Source: Site-B1 sp963722665 (GTDB lineage: Bacteria > Bacteroidota > Bacteroidia > Flavobacteriales > Flavobacteriaceae). Taken from it: a stretch of DNA of 64,000 bases. A program made the translations under genes and the position numbers. Under the pieces are notes generated by a model that did not search any database, was not told the origin of the DNA, and saw only the letters and a program-made list of their open reading frames with translations. The stretch lies in the NCBI GenBank assembly GCA_963722665.1, contig CAVRNW010000025.1, positions 1-64,000 on the forward strand, given 5' to 3'. Of the stretch, positions 8,787 through 17,176 are shown in pieces. The number at the start of each line of letters is the position of its first letter. Positions within the stretch are counted from its first letter, which is position 1.

Positions 8787-9311
8787 TTAACCGTTAAAAA
8801 CTTTATTGATAGAAACTCCTCTATCTTTAGCAATGGTTCTGGCATCTCTTAACTGCAATAATGCATCAAAAGTTGCTTTTACAACATTGTGTGGATTTGA
8901 TGAACCCTGTGATTTAGATAATACATCATGCACTCCAACGGCTTCTAAAACAGTTCTTACAGCTCCACCAGCAATTACTCCGGTACCAGGTGCTGCAGGT
9001 ATAATGTTTACTCTAGCCCCTCCAAATTTTCCTTTTTGCTCATGAGGTAAAGTACCTTTAACTATAGGAATTCTAACAAGATTTTTCTTGGCATCCTCAA
9101 CAGCTTTTGCTATTGCGCTTGCCACATCTTTAGATTTTCCTAAACCATGACCAACAACTCCAGCTTCATTCCCAACAACGACAATTGCCGAAAAACCAAA
9201 TGCTCTACCACCTTTAGTTACTTTTGTAACTCTTTGTACACCAACTAAACGATCCTTAAGATCCATTCCACTTGGTTTTACTAATTCTGCGCTTTTATAT
9301 TTTTGATACAT
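8787..9311 (-). CDS. rpsE: 30S ribosomal protein S5
   Basis: Accuracy-related protein at the mRNA entry side. 174 residues. The N-terminal double-stranded-RNA-binding fold holds RLVGVQRVTKVTKGGRAFGF and VVGNEAGVVGHGLGKSKDV. The C-terminal domain has PAAPGTGVIAGGAVRTVLEA and SQGSSNPHNVVKATFDAL. An acidic antisense frame inside it is a shadow. Confidence 0.98.
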   Translation of the reverse strand: MYQKYKSAELVKPSGMDLKDRLVGVQRVTKVTKGGRAFGFSAIVVVGNEAGVVGHGLGKSKDVASAIAKAVEDAKKNLVRIPIVKGTLPHEQKGKFGGARVNIIPAAPGTGVIAGGAVRTVLEAVGVHDVLSKSQGSSNPHNVVKATFDALLQLRDARTIAKDRGVSINKVFNG

Positions 9312-9317
9312 AATTTC

Positions 9318-9674
9318 TTAGAATTTAAGTCCTGCTTCTCTAGCTCCTTCAGCCAATGATTTTACTCTTCCGTGATATAAATACCCTCCTCTGTCAAAAG
9401 AGATGGTCTTTACACCAGCTTTTAAAGCCTTTTCTGCAATTGATTTACCAACTAAAGCCGCTATTTCAATTTTAGTCCCTTTAGCTTTGCTAATACCTTT
9501 ATCTCTTGAAGATGCCGAACTAATTGTTTTTCCAGTTACATCATCTACTATTTGAGCATAAATTTCTTTATTACTCCTAAAAACAGATAATCTTGGTCTG
9601 GTTACTGTACCAGAGATATCCTTGCGAATTCTGTTTCTTATCCTTGATCTTCTTTCAGTCTTTGTTAATGCCAT
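9318..9674 (-). CDS. rplR: 50S ribosomal protein L18
   Basis: Binds 5S rRNA with L5 and L25 in the central protuberance. 118 residues, with a basic N-terminus (TKTERRSRIRNRIRKDISGT), RPRLSVFRSNKEIYAQIVDD, and the C-terminal FDRGGYLYHGRVKSLAEGAR. It is separated from rpsE by 6 nt. Confidence 0.98.
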   Translation of the reverse strand: MALTKTERRSRIRNRIRKDISGTVTRPRLSVFRSNKEIYAQIVDDVTGKTISSASSRDKGISKAKGTKIEIAALVGKSIAEKALKAGVKTISFDRGGYLYHGRVKSLAEGAREAGLKF

Positions 9675-9684
9675 AACTAAATTA

Positions 9685-10227
9685 TTAAGCTGATTTACCT
9701 GCTTTTCTTCTTATTTGTTCTCCAACGAATTTAATTCCCTTTCCTTTGTAAGGCTCTGGCTTACGGAATGAACGAATTTTTGCCGCTACCTGACCAACTA
9801 ATTGTTTGTCGTGTGAGGTAAGTTTAACAACTGGATTTTTTCCTTTCTCCACTATTGCCTCCACTTTAACCTCTGGTGCAATATTCAAAACTATATTATG
9901 GGAAAACCCTAAAGCCAATTCTAATTTCTGACCTTGATTACTTGCTCTGTAACCAACTCCTACTAACTCTAGTTCTTTCGTCCATCCTTTTGAAACTCCC
10001 TCGATCATATTAAACATCAACGATCTGTAAAGACCGTGTTTTGCCTTATTTTCAATACTATCAGATGGGCGGGTTACAAAAATATTTCCGTCTTCTACTT
10101 TTATTGATACATTAGAAAAATCTTGTGTTAATTCTCCTAACTTTCCTTTTACAGTAACAGTATGATCCTTTACTTCAACTGTTACACCTTCCGGAATCGC
10201 TACTGGGTTATTTCCTATTCTTGACAT
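9685..10227 (-). CDS. rplF: 50S ribosomal protein L6
   Basis: Large-subunit protein beside the GTPase-associated centre and the sarcin-ricin loop. 180 residues made of two repeated alpha/beta domains. Seen: MSRIGNNPVAIPEGVTVEV, KGLYRSLM-like HGLYRSLMFNMIEGVSKGW, and the signature PEPYKGKGIKFVGEQIRRKA near the C-terminus. Confidence 0.98.
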   Translation of the reverse strand: MSRIGNNPVAIPEGVTVEVKDHTVTVKGKLGELTQDFSNVSIKVEDGNIFVTRPSDSIENKAKHGLYRSLMFNMIEGVSKGWTKELELVGVGYRASNQGQKLELALGFSHNIVLNIAPEVKVEAIVEKGKNPVVKLTSHDKQLVGQVAAKIRSFRKPEPYKGKGIKFVGEQIRRKAGKSA

Positions 10228-10245
10228 TTCTTTTTTGTCTTTAAA

Positions 10246-10644
10246 TTAGTAAACGTAACACAATACTTCTCCACCTACATTTTCTTTTCTAGCTTGCTTG
10301 TCAGTCATTACTCCATGAGAAGTTGAAACTATAGCTATTCCAAGACCATTTAAAATTCTAGGCAGCTCTGTTGAGCCTGAGTATTTACGTAAACCAGGTT
10401 TACTTATTCTTACTATTTTCTTTATTACAGGTTCTTTTGTCTCCTTATTGTATTTAAGAGCAATTTTAATAGTTCCCTGTACTGTGGAATCATCAAACTT
10501 GTAACTCAAAATATATCCCTGATCGAATAATATTTTTGTAATTTCTTTTTTAAGATTAGAAGCAGGAATTTCAACGACCCTATGGTTAGCTAAAATTGCA
10601 TTTCTAAGTCTTGTAAGATAATCAGATATTGGATCTGTATACAT
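10246..10644 (-). CDS. rpsH: 30S ribosomal protein S8
   Basis: 16S rRNA binding protein and, in enterobacteria, the repressor of the spc operon; whether it regulates here is unknown. 132 residues: TDPISDYLTRLRNAILANHR at the N-terminus and the signature GLGIAIVSTSHGVMTDKQAR near the C-terminus. A 63-nt gap separates it from rpsN. Confidence 0.98.
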   Translation of the reverse strand: MYTDPISDYLTRLRNAILANHRVVEIPASNLKKEITKILFDQGYILSYKFDDSTVQGTIKIALKYNKETKEPVIKKIVRISKPGLRKYSGSTELPRILNGLGIAIVSTSHGVMTDKQARKENVGGEVLCYVY

Positions 10645-10707
10645 AATTTATAGTTTGCGGTTTTGGTTTTTAACTTCTTTGTTAAACCTTAAACCAATTT
10701 ATAATTT

Positions 10708-10977
10708 TTACCAACTGGCTTTTCTAACACCCGGGATCAATCCCTGATTAGCCATTTCTCTAAATAATACACGAGAGATTCCAAAGGTACGCATGTAACC
10801 TTTTGGTCTTCCTGTTAGTTTACACCTGTTATGCATACGAATAGGAGAAGCGTTTTTAGGCAACTTTTGCAATCCTTCATAATCTCCGGCTTCTTTTAAT
10901 GCCTTACGTTTCGCTGCATATTTAGCTACTGTTTTTGCTCTTTTAACTTCGCGAGCTTTCATTGATTCTTTTGCCAT
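10708..10977 (-). CDS. rpsN: 30S ribosomal protein S14 (long, zinc-free type)
   Basis: 89 residues, the length of the long C-minus form. Only one cysteine (C52) is present instead of the CxxC...CxxC zinc site. Signature: SPIRMHNRCKLTGRPKGYM followed by RTFGISRVLFREMANQGLIP and the tail GVRKASW. It helps form the 30S head near the A site. Together with the Cys-poor L36 and S4 this points to low zinc demand of these ribosomes. Confidence 0.97.
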   Translation of the reverse strand: MAKESMKAREVKRAKTVAKYAAKRKALKEAGDYEGLQKLPKNASPIRMHNRCKLTGRPKGYMRTFGISRVLFREMANQGLIPGVRKASW

Positions 10978-10980
10978 AAC

Positions 10981-11532
10981 TTAATTTTTTTGAAACGGTA
11001 AACCTAATTCTGTTAATAATGATTTAGCTTCCTTATCGGTACTTGCTGATGTAACAAAGGTTACATCCATACCAGAAATTCTGTTGATCTTATCAATATC
11101 TATTTCCGGAAAGATAATTTGTTCAGTAATTCCTAAACTATAGTTCCCTCTTCCATCAAAGCCTGTGGCTCTAATACCATTAAAATCTCTAACACGTGGC
11201 AATGCTGAAGTAATTAAGCGGTCCAAGAATTCATACATTCTCTCTCCTCTTAAAGTTACTTTAGCCCCTATTGGCATGCCTTTACGCAATTTAAATGAAG
11301 CAACATCCTTTTTTGAGATAGTAGTAACCGCTTTTTGACCGGTAATTGTGCCAAGCTCTTCAACTGCATGGTCAATTAATTTTTTATCGGCCACAGCATC
11401 TCCAACCCCTTTAGATATTACTATCTTTTTAAGTTTAGGGACCTGCATTACATTTACATATCCGAATTCATCTTTAAGAGCTGGAATTACTCTTTCCCGG
11501 TACTCTTGTTTTAATCTTGAAATATAAGCCAT
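10981..11532 (-). CDS. rplE: 50S ribosomal protein L5
   Basis: 5S rRNA binding protein of the central protuberance that also touches the P-site tRNA. 183 residues, with LKKIVISKGVGDAVADKKLI, GQKAVTTISKKDVASFKLRK, GMPIGAKVTLRGERMYEFLD and the C-terminal GMDVTFVTSASTDKEAKSLL. It is 3 nt from rpsN and 2 nt from rplX. Confidence 0.98.
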   Translation of the reverse strand: MAYISRLKQEYRERVIPALKDEFGYVNVMQVPKLKKIVISKGVGDAVADKKLIDHAVEELGTITGQKAVTTISKKDVASFKLRKGMPIGAKVTLRGERMYEFLDRLITSALPRVRDFNGIRATGFDGRGNYSLGITEQIIFPEIDIDKINRISGMDVTFVTSASTDKEAKSLLTELGLPFQKN

Positions 11533-11534
11533 AA

Positions 11535-11846
11535 CTATATTACTTCATTAGATTTTTTTGAAAACCTTACTTTCTTTTCGCCTTCCATTCTATATCCTAC
11601 TCTGGTTGTTTCTCCTTTTTTTGTCAGAAGTGACAGATTAGATATTTGAATTGAAGCTTCTTTTTCTACGATTCCGCCTTGAGGATTTTGAGCACTTGGT
11701 TTTGTGTGTTTCTTAACCATGTTAGTTCCTTCAACGATCGCCTTATTTTTATCTTTAGTGATAGTAAGAACTTTACCTTCAGATCCTTTATGATCACCGG
11801 CAATCACTCTTACATTATCTCCAGTTTTTATTTTAAGCTTTCCCAT
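11535..11846 (-). CDS. rplX: 50S ribosomal protein L24
   Basis: Assembly-initiating protein near the exit tunnel. 103 residues. The KOW motif is at about residues 7-34 (KTGDNVRVIAGDHKGSEGKV), followed by VEGTNMVKKHTKPSAQNPQG and the C-terminal TTRVGYRMEGEKKVRFSKKS. It ends 2 nt before the rplE start. Confidence 0.98.
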   Translation of the reverse strand: MGKLKIKTGDNVRVIAGDHKGSEGKVLTITKDKNKAIVEGTNMVKKHTKPSAQNPQGGIVEKEASIQISNLSLLTKKGETTRVGYRMEGEKKVRFSKKSNEVI

Positions 11847-11857
11847 TTTTGTTTACA

Positions 11858-12226
11858 TTAAAGCACTTCTGGTGCCAATGATATAATTTTCATGAATTGT
11901 TTGTCACGAAGTTCTCTAGCTACAGGACCGAATACACGAGTCCCTTTCATTTCCCCTGAAGGATCTAAAAGGACACAGGCATTATCATCAAACCTTATGT
12001 AAGATCCATCTGGTCTTCTTACTTCCTTAACAGTACGCACTACTACAGCTGTAGAAACAGCACCTTTTTTAATAGTTCCATTAGGAGTAGCATCCTTTAC
12101 AGAGACAACAATTTTATCTCCTACAGAGGCATACCTTCTTTTTGTACCGCCTAGAACACGTATAGTCAATACTTCTTTTGCTCCAGTATTATCTGCTACT
12201 TTTAGTCTTGATTCTTGTTGTACCAT
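11858..12226 (-). CDS. rplN: 50S ribosomal protein L14
   Basis: Interface protein that contacts 16S rRNA and, with L19, forms a bridge. 122 residues, the family length. Seen: VQQESRLKVADNTGAKEVLT, the signature GDKIVVSVKDATPNGTIKKG, and GTRVFGPVARELRDKQFMKI. It begins 2 nt after rpsQ. Confidence 0.98.
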   Translation of the reverse strand: MVQQESRLKVADNTGAKEVLTIRVLGGTKRRYASVGDKIVVSVKDATPNGTIKKGAVSTAVVVRTVKEVRRPDGSYIRFDDNACVLLDPSGEMKGTRVFGPVARELRDKQFMKIISLAPEVL

Positions 12227-12228
12227 GA

Positions 12229-12486
12229 TTACTTAGCTCTTTCAATTATTTCAACTAGTCTCCAACTTTTAGATTTACTTAAAGGTCGTGTTTCCATGAT
12301 CCTCACAGTATCTCCTTCATTGCAGTCGTTTGTTTCGTCGTGCGCAACATATTTCTTTGTTTTTAACACGAACTTTCCATACATAGGATGTTTTACTTTC
12401 TTTACCTCGGCAACTACAATAGATTTTTGCATTTTGTTACTGGTAACAACTCCTATACGTTCTTTTCTTAAATTTCTTTTTTCCAT
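12229..12486 (-). CDS. rpsQ: 30S ribosomal protein S17
   Basis: Primary 16S rRNA binder with an OB fold. 85 residues, with RKERIGVVTSNKMQKSIVVA, KHPMYGKFVLKTKKYVAHDE, and GDTVRIMETRPLSKSKSWRL. A plus-strand frame of 114 codons across this gene and rpmC is an antisense shadow. Confidence 0.98.
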   Translation of the reverse strand: MEKRNLRKERIGVVTSNKMQKSIVVAEVKKVKHPMYGKFVLKTKKYVAHDETNDCNEGDTVRIMETRPLSKSKSWRLVEIIERAK

Positions 12487-12498
12487 CTTTAAGCAGAA

Positions 12499-12690
12499 TT
12501 ATTGTAATTCTCTTTTAGTTAATTCCGTTGCAATTCTAGCTACATTTCTTCTGAAGTAACGCAGTTGAATTGGGTTTTCTAAAGGAGATATAGCATGAGC
12601 CATTTTAAGGTCTGCGTAACTCTTTTTTATTTCACCAAGCTTTTCTTGTAACTCAGCTACTGATAATTCTATAATTTCTGATTGCTTCAT
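12499..12690 (-). CDS. rpmC: 50S ribosomal protein L29
   Basis: 63-residue helical hairpin at the tunnel exit, part of the docking site for chaperones and SRP. It reads MKQSEIIELSVAELQEKLGE, then AISPLENPIQLRYFRRNVAR near the C-terminus, both typical of L29. It sits in the fixed order rplP-rpmC-rpsQ. Confidence 0.97.
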   Translation of the reverse strand: MKQSEIIELSVAELQEKLGEIKKSYADLKMAHAISPLENPIQLRYFRRNVARIATELTKRELQ

Positions 12691-12704
12691 GATATTAAAT
12701 AATT

Positions 12705-13124
12705 TTAAGCTTCGTAATCAGGAGCTGTAATGAATTTAGTTCTTACTGACAATTTTTGTGCTGCCAAGCGCAATGCTTCTTTAGCTACTTCTATTGTCAC
12801 ACCACTTACTTCAAATAAAATTCTTCCCGGTTTAACAACAGCAACATAATACTCCACTGCACCTTTACCTTTACCCATACGAACCTCTAATGGTTTCTTT
12901 GTAATTGGTTTGTCTGGAAATATTTTAATCCATATTGAACCTTCCCTTTTCATATATCGCGTTGCCGCAATACGAGCAGCTTCTATTTGACGTGCTGTAA
13001 TGAAAGCTGAATCCAGAGATTTTAATCCAAAAGTTCCATCTGATAACAAATGTCCTCTTCCGGCATTCCCCTTCATGCGTCCTTTTTGCTGCTTACGATA
13101 TTTCGTTCTTTTCGGCTGTAACAT
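12705..13124 (-). CDS. rplP: 50S ribosomal protein L16
   Basis: Protein close to the A-site tRNA elbow. 139 residues, starting MLQPKRTKYRKQQKGRMKGN. Other family segments are FGLKSLDSAFITARQIEAAR, IKIFPDKPITKKPLEVRMGK, and GRILFEVSGV. It is preceded by rpsC after 19 nt. Confidence 0.98.
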   Translation of the reverse strand: MLQPKRTKYRKQQKGRMKGNAGRGHLLSDGTFGLKSLDSAFITARQIEAARIAATRYMKREGSIWIKIFPDKPITKKPLEVRMGKGKGAVEYYVAVVKPGRILFEVSGVTIEVAKEALRLAAQKLSVRTKFITAPDYEA

Positions 13125-13143
13125 TTTTTCTTTTCTTTAAATA

Positions 13144-13863
13144 TTATTTCCTTCTACGAGATTTATTTCTATCTCCAGCTCCTCTTCCGCCTTTTCCTTG
13201 CTTTTTAGATAATCCGACAAGTGGAGAAAGTTCTCTTTTTCCATAAACCTCACCTTTCATTATCCAAACTTTCACACCTAGTCTACCATAAGTGGTATGT
13301 GCTTCAACTAAAGCATAATCGATATCGGCTCTAAATGTTGATAAAGGAATTCTTCCCTCTTTATAGTGTTCGTTTCGAGCCATTTCAGCTCCATTTAAAC
13401 GGCCACTGATCTGAACTTTAATACCTTCAGCATTCATTCGCATTGATGCAGCGATAGCCATTTTTATAGCTCGTCTGTAAGAAATTCTGTTTTCTATTTG
13501 ACGTGCGATACTTGAGCCAACCAAAAACGCATCTAATTCTGGTCTTTTGATCTCGAAGATATTTATTTGAACCTCCTTACCTGTGATCTTCTTTAACTCC
13601 TCTTTTAACTTGTCTACCTCTTGACCCCCTTTTCCAATGATTATACCTGGACGAGCAGTAGTGATAGTAACGGTTACAAGCTTAAGAGTTCTTTCAATGA
13701 TCACTCTTGATACACTAGCCTTAGATAAACGTACATGAATGTATTTTCTAATCTTATCGTCTTCGGCAAGTTTGTCACCATAATCGTTTCCTCCATACCA
13801 GTTAGATTCCCATCCTCTGATAATTCCTAAGCGATTCCCGATTGGATTTGTTTTTTGTCCCAT
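13144..13863 (-). CDS. rpsC: 30S ribosomal protein S3
   Basis: Part of the mRNA entry helicase of the small subunit. 239 residues. The KH type II domain is at about residues 40-110, with TARPGIIIGKGGQEVDKLKE. The C-terminal domain carries KVQISGRLNGAEMARNEHYK and GRIPLSTFRADIDYALVEAH. It ends in a basic Gly/Arg/Lys-rich tail. Confidence 0.98.
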   Translation of the reverse strand: MGQKTNPIGNRLGIIRGWESNWYGGNDYGDKLAEDDKIRKYIHVRLSKASVSRVIIERTLKLVTVTITTARPGIIIGKGGQEVDKLKEELKKITGKEVQINIFEIKRPELDAFLVGSSIARQIENRISYRRAIKMAIAASMRMNAEGIKVQISGRLNGAEMARNEHYKEGRIPLSTFRADIDYALVEAHTTYGRLGVKVWIMKGEVYGKRELSPLVGLSKKQGKGGRGAGDRNKSRRRK

Positions 13864-13871
13864 ACTATATC

Positions 13872-14279
13872 TTAGCTTTGTGTATTATTATTAGCTCCCA
13901 CCACAATTGTTACATGATTGGATCTTTTTCTTATTCTATGAGCGCGGCCTTGTGGAGCAGGACGTAATCTTTTTAACATCGATCCGCCATCAACTCTTAT
14001 TTCCTTCACAAATAATTCAGCTTGTTCAACATCTGCATCTTCATTTTTTGACTGCCAGTTTGAAATTGCAGATAATAACAATTTCTCAAGACGATTGGAT
14101 GCTTCCTTTTGACTGAATTTTAATATATGAAGCGCCTTTTCTACTTTTTCACCTCTAACCAAATCGGCTACTAAACGCATTTTTCTAGGTGATGTAGGAC
14201 AATTATTAAGTTTAGCAAAAGCAATTTGCTTTTTCTCTTCCTTAATGGTGTCTGCCATTTGTTTCTTACGAGTTCCCAT
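13872..14279 (-). CDS. rplV: 50S ribosomal protein L22
   Basis: Lines the nascent peptide tunnel; its beta hairpin reaches the macrolide site. 135 residues with an N-terminal extension of about 20 residues (MGTRKKQMADTIKEEKKQIA) before the core that begins near AKLNNCPTSPRKMRLVADLV. The hairpin region is GGSMLKRLRPAPQGRAHRIR. A second in-frame Met at residue 8 could be the true start, which would shorten the extension. Confidence 0.97.
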   Translation of the reverse strand: MGTRKKQMADTIKEEKKQIAFAKLNNCPTSPRKMRLVADLVRGEKVEKALHILKFSQKEASNRLEKLLLSAISNWQSKNEDADVEQAELFVKEIRVDGGSMLKRLRPAPQGRAHRIRKRSNHVTIVVGANNNTQS

Positions 14280-14285
14280 AGCTTC

Positions 14286-14564
14286 TTACTTTTTTCCTTT
14301 ATTTTTTGCACCAGCATGACCTCTAAATTGTCTTGTAGGTGAAAATTCTCCTAATTTATGTCCAACCATATTCTCAGTAACGTATACCGGAACAAATTGA
14401 CGTCCGTTATGCACAGCAATGGTTTGTCCTACAAAATCCGGAGTAATCATACTGGCTCTTGACCAGGTTTTAATTACCGTTTTTTTGTTGGCTTCAACGT
14501 TTGCAGCAACTTTCTTCTCTAATTTATAATGAACGTAAGGTCCTTTTTTTAATGATCTTGCCAT
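14286..14564 (-). CDS. rpsS: 30S ribosomal protein S19
   Basis: Head protein that forms a complex with S13 and contacts the A-site finger. 92 residues with ARSLKKGPYVHYKLEKKV, KTWSRASMITPDFVGQTIAV, and the signature VGHKLGEFSPTRQFRGHAGA. Confidence 0.98.
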   Translation of the reverse strand: MARSLKKGPYVHYKLEKKVAANVEANKKTVIKTWSRASMITPDFVGQTIAVHNGRQFVPVYVTENMVGHKLGEFSPTRQFRGHAGAKNKGKK

Positions 14565-14570
14565 GATTTA

Positions 14571-15398
14571 TTATTTCTTTCTACGTTCAACAATATATTT
14601 ATTACTTGCTTTAGATCTGGAACGTGTTCTATAACCCTTTGCAGGAATTCCATTTCTAGAACGTGGGTGTCCTCCAGACGATTTTCCTTCTCCACCACCC
14701 ATTGGGTGATCTACAGGGTTCATAACAACAGGTCTTGTACGTGGTCTTCTTCCCAGCCATCTGTTTCGCCCGGCTTTTCCAGACACCAACAATTGATGGT
14801 CTGAATTGGAAACAACTCCAATTGTTGCCTTGCAGGTAGATAACACTAATCTGGTTTCGCCTGATGGTAATTTGATAGTTGCAAATTTTCCGTCTCTTGC
14901 CATTAATTGAGCAAAGGTTCCGGCACTTCTTGCCATTACTGCTCCCTGACCGGGACGTAACTCTACACAAGAAACAATAGTACCCAATGGAATCTCACTA
15001 AGTGGCATTGCATTCCCAATTTCAGGAGCTATGTTTTCGTCACCTGAGACTACTTTCTGACCTACTTGAAGTCCGTTTTGAGCAATTATATAACTTTTCT
15101 CACCGTCTTGGTAATTCAATAGTGCAATAAATGCTGTTCTGTTTGGATCGTACTCGATTGATTTAACTTCGGCTGGAATTCCGGCTTTAGTTCTTTTAAA
15201 ATCAATGATTCGATAACGTTTTTTATGACCTCCACCCAAATAGCGCATGGTCATTTTTCCTTGACTGTTTCTACCACCAGATCTTTTTTTCGGAGCTAAT
15301 AAACTTTTCTCCGGCTTATCAGTAGTTATGGCGTCAAATCCATTTACTACTCTAAATCGCTGAGCTGGTGTGATTGGTTTTAATTTTCTTACTGACAT
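14571..15398 (-). CDS. rplB: 50S ribosomal protein L2
   Basis: Core protein next to the peptidyl transferase centre and needed for subunit association. 275 residues. Seen: the SH3-like domain with GGGHKKRYRIIDFKR and IEYDPNRTAFIALL, and the C-terminal loop NPVDHPMGGGEGKSSGGHPR with its conserved His. A 104-codon frame inside it on the same strand is a shadow. Confidence 0.98.
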   Translation of the reverse strand: MSVRKLKPITPAQRFRVVNGFDAITTDKPEKSLLAPKKRSGGRNSQGKMTMRYLGGGHKKRYRIIDFKRTKAGIPAEVKSIEYDPNRTAFIALLNYQDGEKSYIIAQNGLQVGQKVVSGDENIAPEIGNAMPLSEIPLGTIVSCVELRPGQGAVMARSAGTFAQLMARDGKFATIKLPSGETRLVLSTCKATIGVVSNSDHQLLVSGKAGRNRWLGRRPRTRPVVMNPVDHPMGGGEGKSSGGHPRSRNGIPAKGYRTRSRSKASNKYIVERRKK

Positions 15399-15408
15399 TT
15401 TTGTCTAA

Positions 15409-15699
15409 TTACATGTTACTGTATAAATCAATCATTTCACCTTCCGCCAGTTGTACAATTGCCTTTTTAACAGCACTTGTTTTACCATGTTGAACACCAG
15501 TTTTTGTAAACTTAGTACTTCTGTCTGGACGGACATTTATAGTACGAACTTTTTCAACAGAAACACCGTAAGCAGCTTCCACTGCTTTTTTAATTTCTAC
15601 CTTGTTCGCCTTTGAATTCACCTGGAATGTATAGCAATTGTTAATCTCGCTATTAGCAGTCGCTTTTTCAGTGATTATCGGTTTAATTAAGATACTCAT
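15409..15699 (-). CDS. rplW: 50S ribosomal protein L23
   Basis: Main docking site for trigger factor and SRP at the tunnel exit. 96 residues, with ILIKPIITEKATANSEINNC, the signature NKVEIKKAVEAAYGVSVEKV, and a short C-terminus EGEMIDLYSNM. It is 10 nt upstream of rplB. Confidence 0.97.
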   Translation of the reverse strand: MSILIKPIITEKATANSEINNCYTFQVNSKANKVEIKKAVEAAYGVSVEKVRTINVRPDRSTKFTKTGVQHGKTSAVKKAIVQLAEGEMIDLYSNM

Positions 15700-15704
15700 G
15701 TTTT

Positions 15705-16334
15705 CTATTTACTTAAATTCAATTCAATTTCTTCTAAAGAGCTTTCAAGAAGCACTACTTGATTTGCATTTAAAATCTTGTAAGTGCTTAACTCTGTGTT
15801 AGTTATAACCTCTGAGCCTTTTAAATTGCGTGACGACAAATATACATTATTATTTAACCCACCCAACACAAAGAGAGATTTTTTGTTTTCCAATTCCAGT
15901 GCCTTTAAAACTGCGCTAAAATTTTTAGTTTTTGGAGTATCAAAATTGAAGTCTTCCAAAACAGTTATTTCCTTTTGATTTGCTTTAATTGATAGAGCAG
16001 ATTTACGAGCTAAACGCTTTAGGTTTTTATTCAATTTAAATCCATAATTTCTAGGCCTTGGACCGAACATACGACCTCCTCCTTTAAAAATACCGGATTT
16101 AATACTTCCGGCTCTTGCCGTACCTGTACCTTTTTGCTTCTTGATCTTACGAGTACTCCCTGTAATTTCAGCTCTTTCCTTTGCCTTGTGCGTTCCTTGC
16201 CTTTGATTAGCTAAATATTGCTTAACATCTAAATAAACAGCGTGGTTATTAGGCTCAATAGCAAACACATCATTAGAAAGGTCAACCTTTCTTCCTGTGT
16301 CTTTTCCGTTAATATCTATTACTGCTACTTTCAT
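15705..16334 (-). CDS. rplD: 50S ribosomal protein L4
   Basis: Tunnel-lining protein; in E. coli it also represses the S10 operon, which is not shown here. 209 residues, with the internal loop KKQKGTGTARAGSIKSGIFK, GGGRMFGPRPRNYGFKLNKN, and the C-terminal globular part. Its ATG shares one base with the stop of rplC, so the two genes are translationally coupled. Confidence 0.98.
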   Translation of the reverse strand: MKVAVIDINGKDTGRKVDLSNDVFAIEPNNHAVYLDVKQYLANQRQGTHKAKERAEITGSTRKIKKQKGTGTARAGSIKSGIFKGGGRMFGPRPRNYGFKLNKNLKRLARKSALSIKANQKEITVLEDFNFDTPKTKNFSAVLKALELENKKSLFVLGGLNNNVYLSSRNLKGSEVITNTELSTYKILNANQVVLLESSLEEIELNLSK

Positions 16335-16951
16335 TATTTCCGAATAATTACATAAGCGTTTTTATGCCCAGGAACACAGCCTTTGACAACAAGTAAGTTC
16401 TTTTCAGGGACTACTTTTAAAACTCTTAAATTTTGAACTTTCACTTTTTCGCCACCCATTCTTCCTGCCATTTTCATTCCTTTAAAAACTCTAGCAGGAT
16501 AAGAAGCTGCTCCAATAGAACCAGGAGCTCTTAATCTGTTATGCTGACCGTGAGTAGCTTGACCTACACCGGCAAAACCATGACGTTTTACAACACCTTG
16601 AAATCCTTTACCTTTTGAAGTTGCTGAAATATCAACAAATTCACCTTCAATGAAGTGCTCTACTGTTAAAGCATCACCTAATTTGTACTCCTCCTCAAAA
16701 CCTTTGAATTCCGCGACTTTGCGTTTAACAGAAGTACCTGCTTTTTTAGCATGACCTTGGTCTGCTTTTGTAGCACTTTTTTCTGTCGCGTCATCGAAAC
16801 CTAATTGAACAGCTTTATAACCATCCACTTCTTCGGTTCTGACTTGGGTAACGATACATGGGCCAGCTTCAATTACTGTACAAGGAATATTCTTCCCGTT
16901 TTCATCAAAGATGCTGGTCATGCCGATTTTTTTTCCAATTAACCCAGACAT
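16334..16951 (-). CDS. rplC: 50S ribosomal protein L3
   Basis: Early-assembly protein whose loop reaches the peptidyl transferase centre. 205 residues. Seen: SGLIGKKIGMTSIFDENGKN at the start, the signature FVDISATSKGKGFQGVVKRH, HGQHNRLRAPGSIGAASYPA (methylatable Gln region), and GRMGGEKVKVQNLRVLKVVP. Its upstream neighbour rpsJ is 225 nt away, the longest gap in the cluster and filled with hairpin repeats. Confidence 0.98.
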   Translation of the reverse strand: MSGLIGKKIGMTSIFDENGKNIPCTVIEAGPCIVTQVRTEEVDGYKAVQLGFDDATEKSATKADQGHAKKAGTSVKRKVAEFKGFEEEYKLGDALTVEHFIEGEFVDISATSKGKGFQGVVKRHGFAGVGQATHGQHNRLRAPGSIGAASYPARVFKGMKMAGRMGGEKVKVQNLRVLKVVPEKNLLVVKGCVPGHKNAYVIIRK

Positions 16952-17029
16952 AATTATTTATTTAATTTGTTACTATTCTATTTAAAAAATTAAGGGTCAA
17001 AATACGTTTCAACCCTGAATTGTATTTTT

Positions 17030-17170
17030 TCCATTTTTCCTTCGCTCGCAGCTCCGGACATTTTATCCTGAACTTGATTCAGGATTTGCTTCTCCCCAGG
17101 GAGATTCCGAAACAAGTTCGGAATGTAATTCATCTAAAATGTTCATTTCGCTAACGCTCCTGAACATCAA
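17030..17170. repeat. Hairpin-rich intergenic repeat between rpsJ and rplC
   Basis: Three perfect inverted repeats lie side by side: ATCCTGAA/TTCAGGAT (17065-17085), ATTCCGAA/TTCGGAAT (17104-17124) and ATGTTCA/TGAACAT (17139-17167). No open frame is present. The CTGAA-cttg-TTCAG type recurs at 52856-52874. Similar hairpins are, from general knowledge, scattered in flavobacterial intergenic DNA. Confidence 0.75.
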
Positions 17171-17176
17171 GTCTCA

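Noticed and set aside
12215..12559. 114-codon plus-strand open frame
   Set aside because: It lies wholly antisense to rpsQ and rpmC, whose protein families are certain; low complexity and no homology-like motifs.
14656..14970. 104-codon frame on the minus strand inside rplB
   Set aside because: Same-strand out-of-frame shadow of L2.
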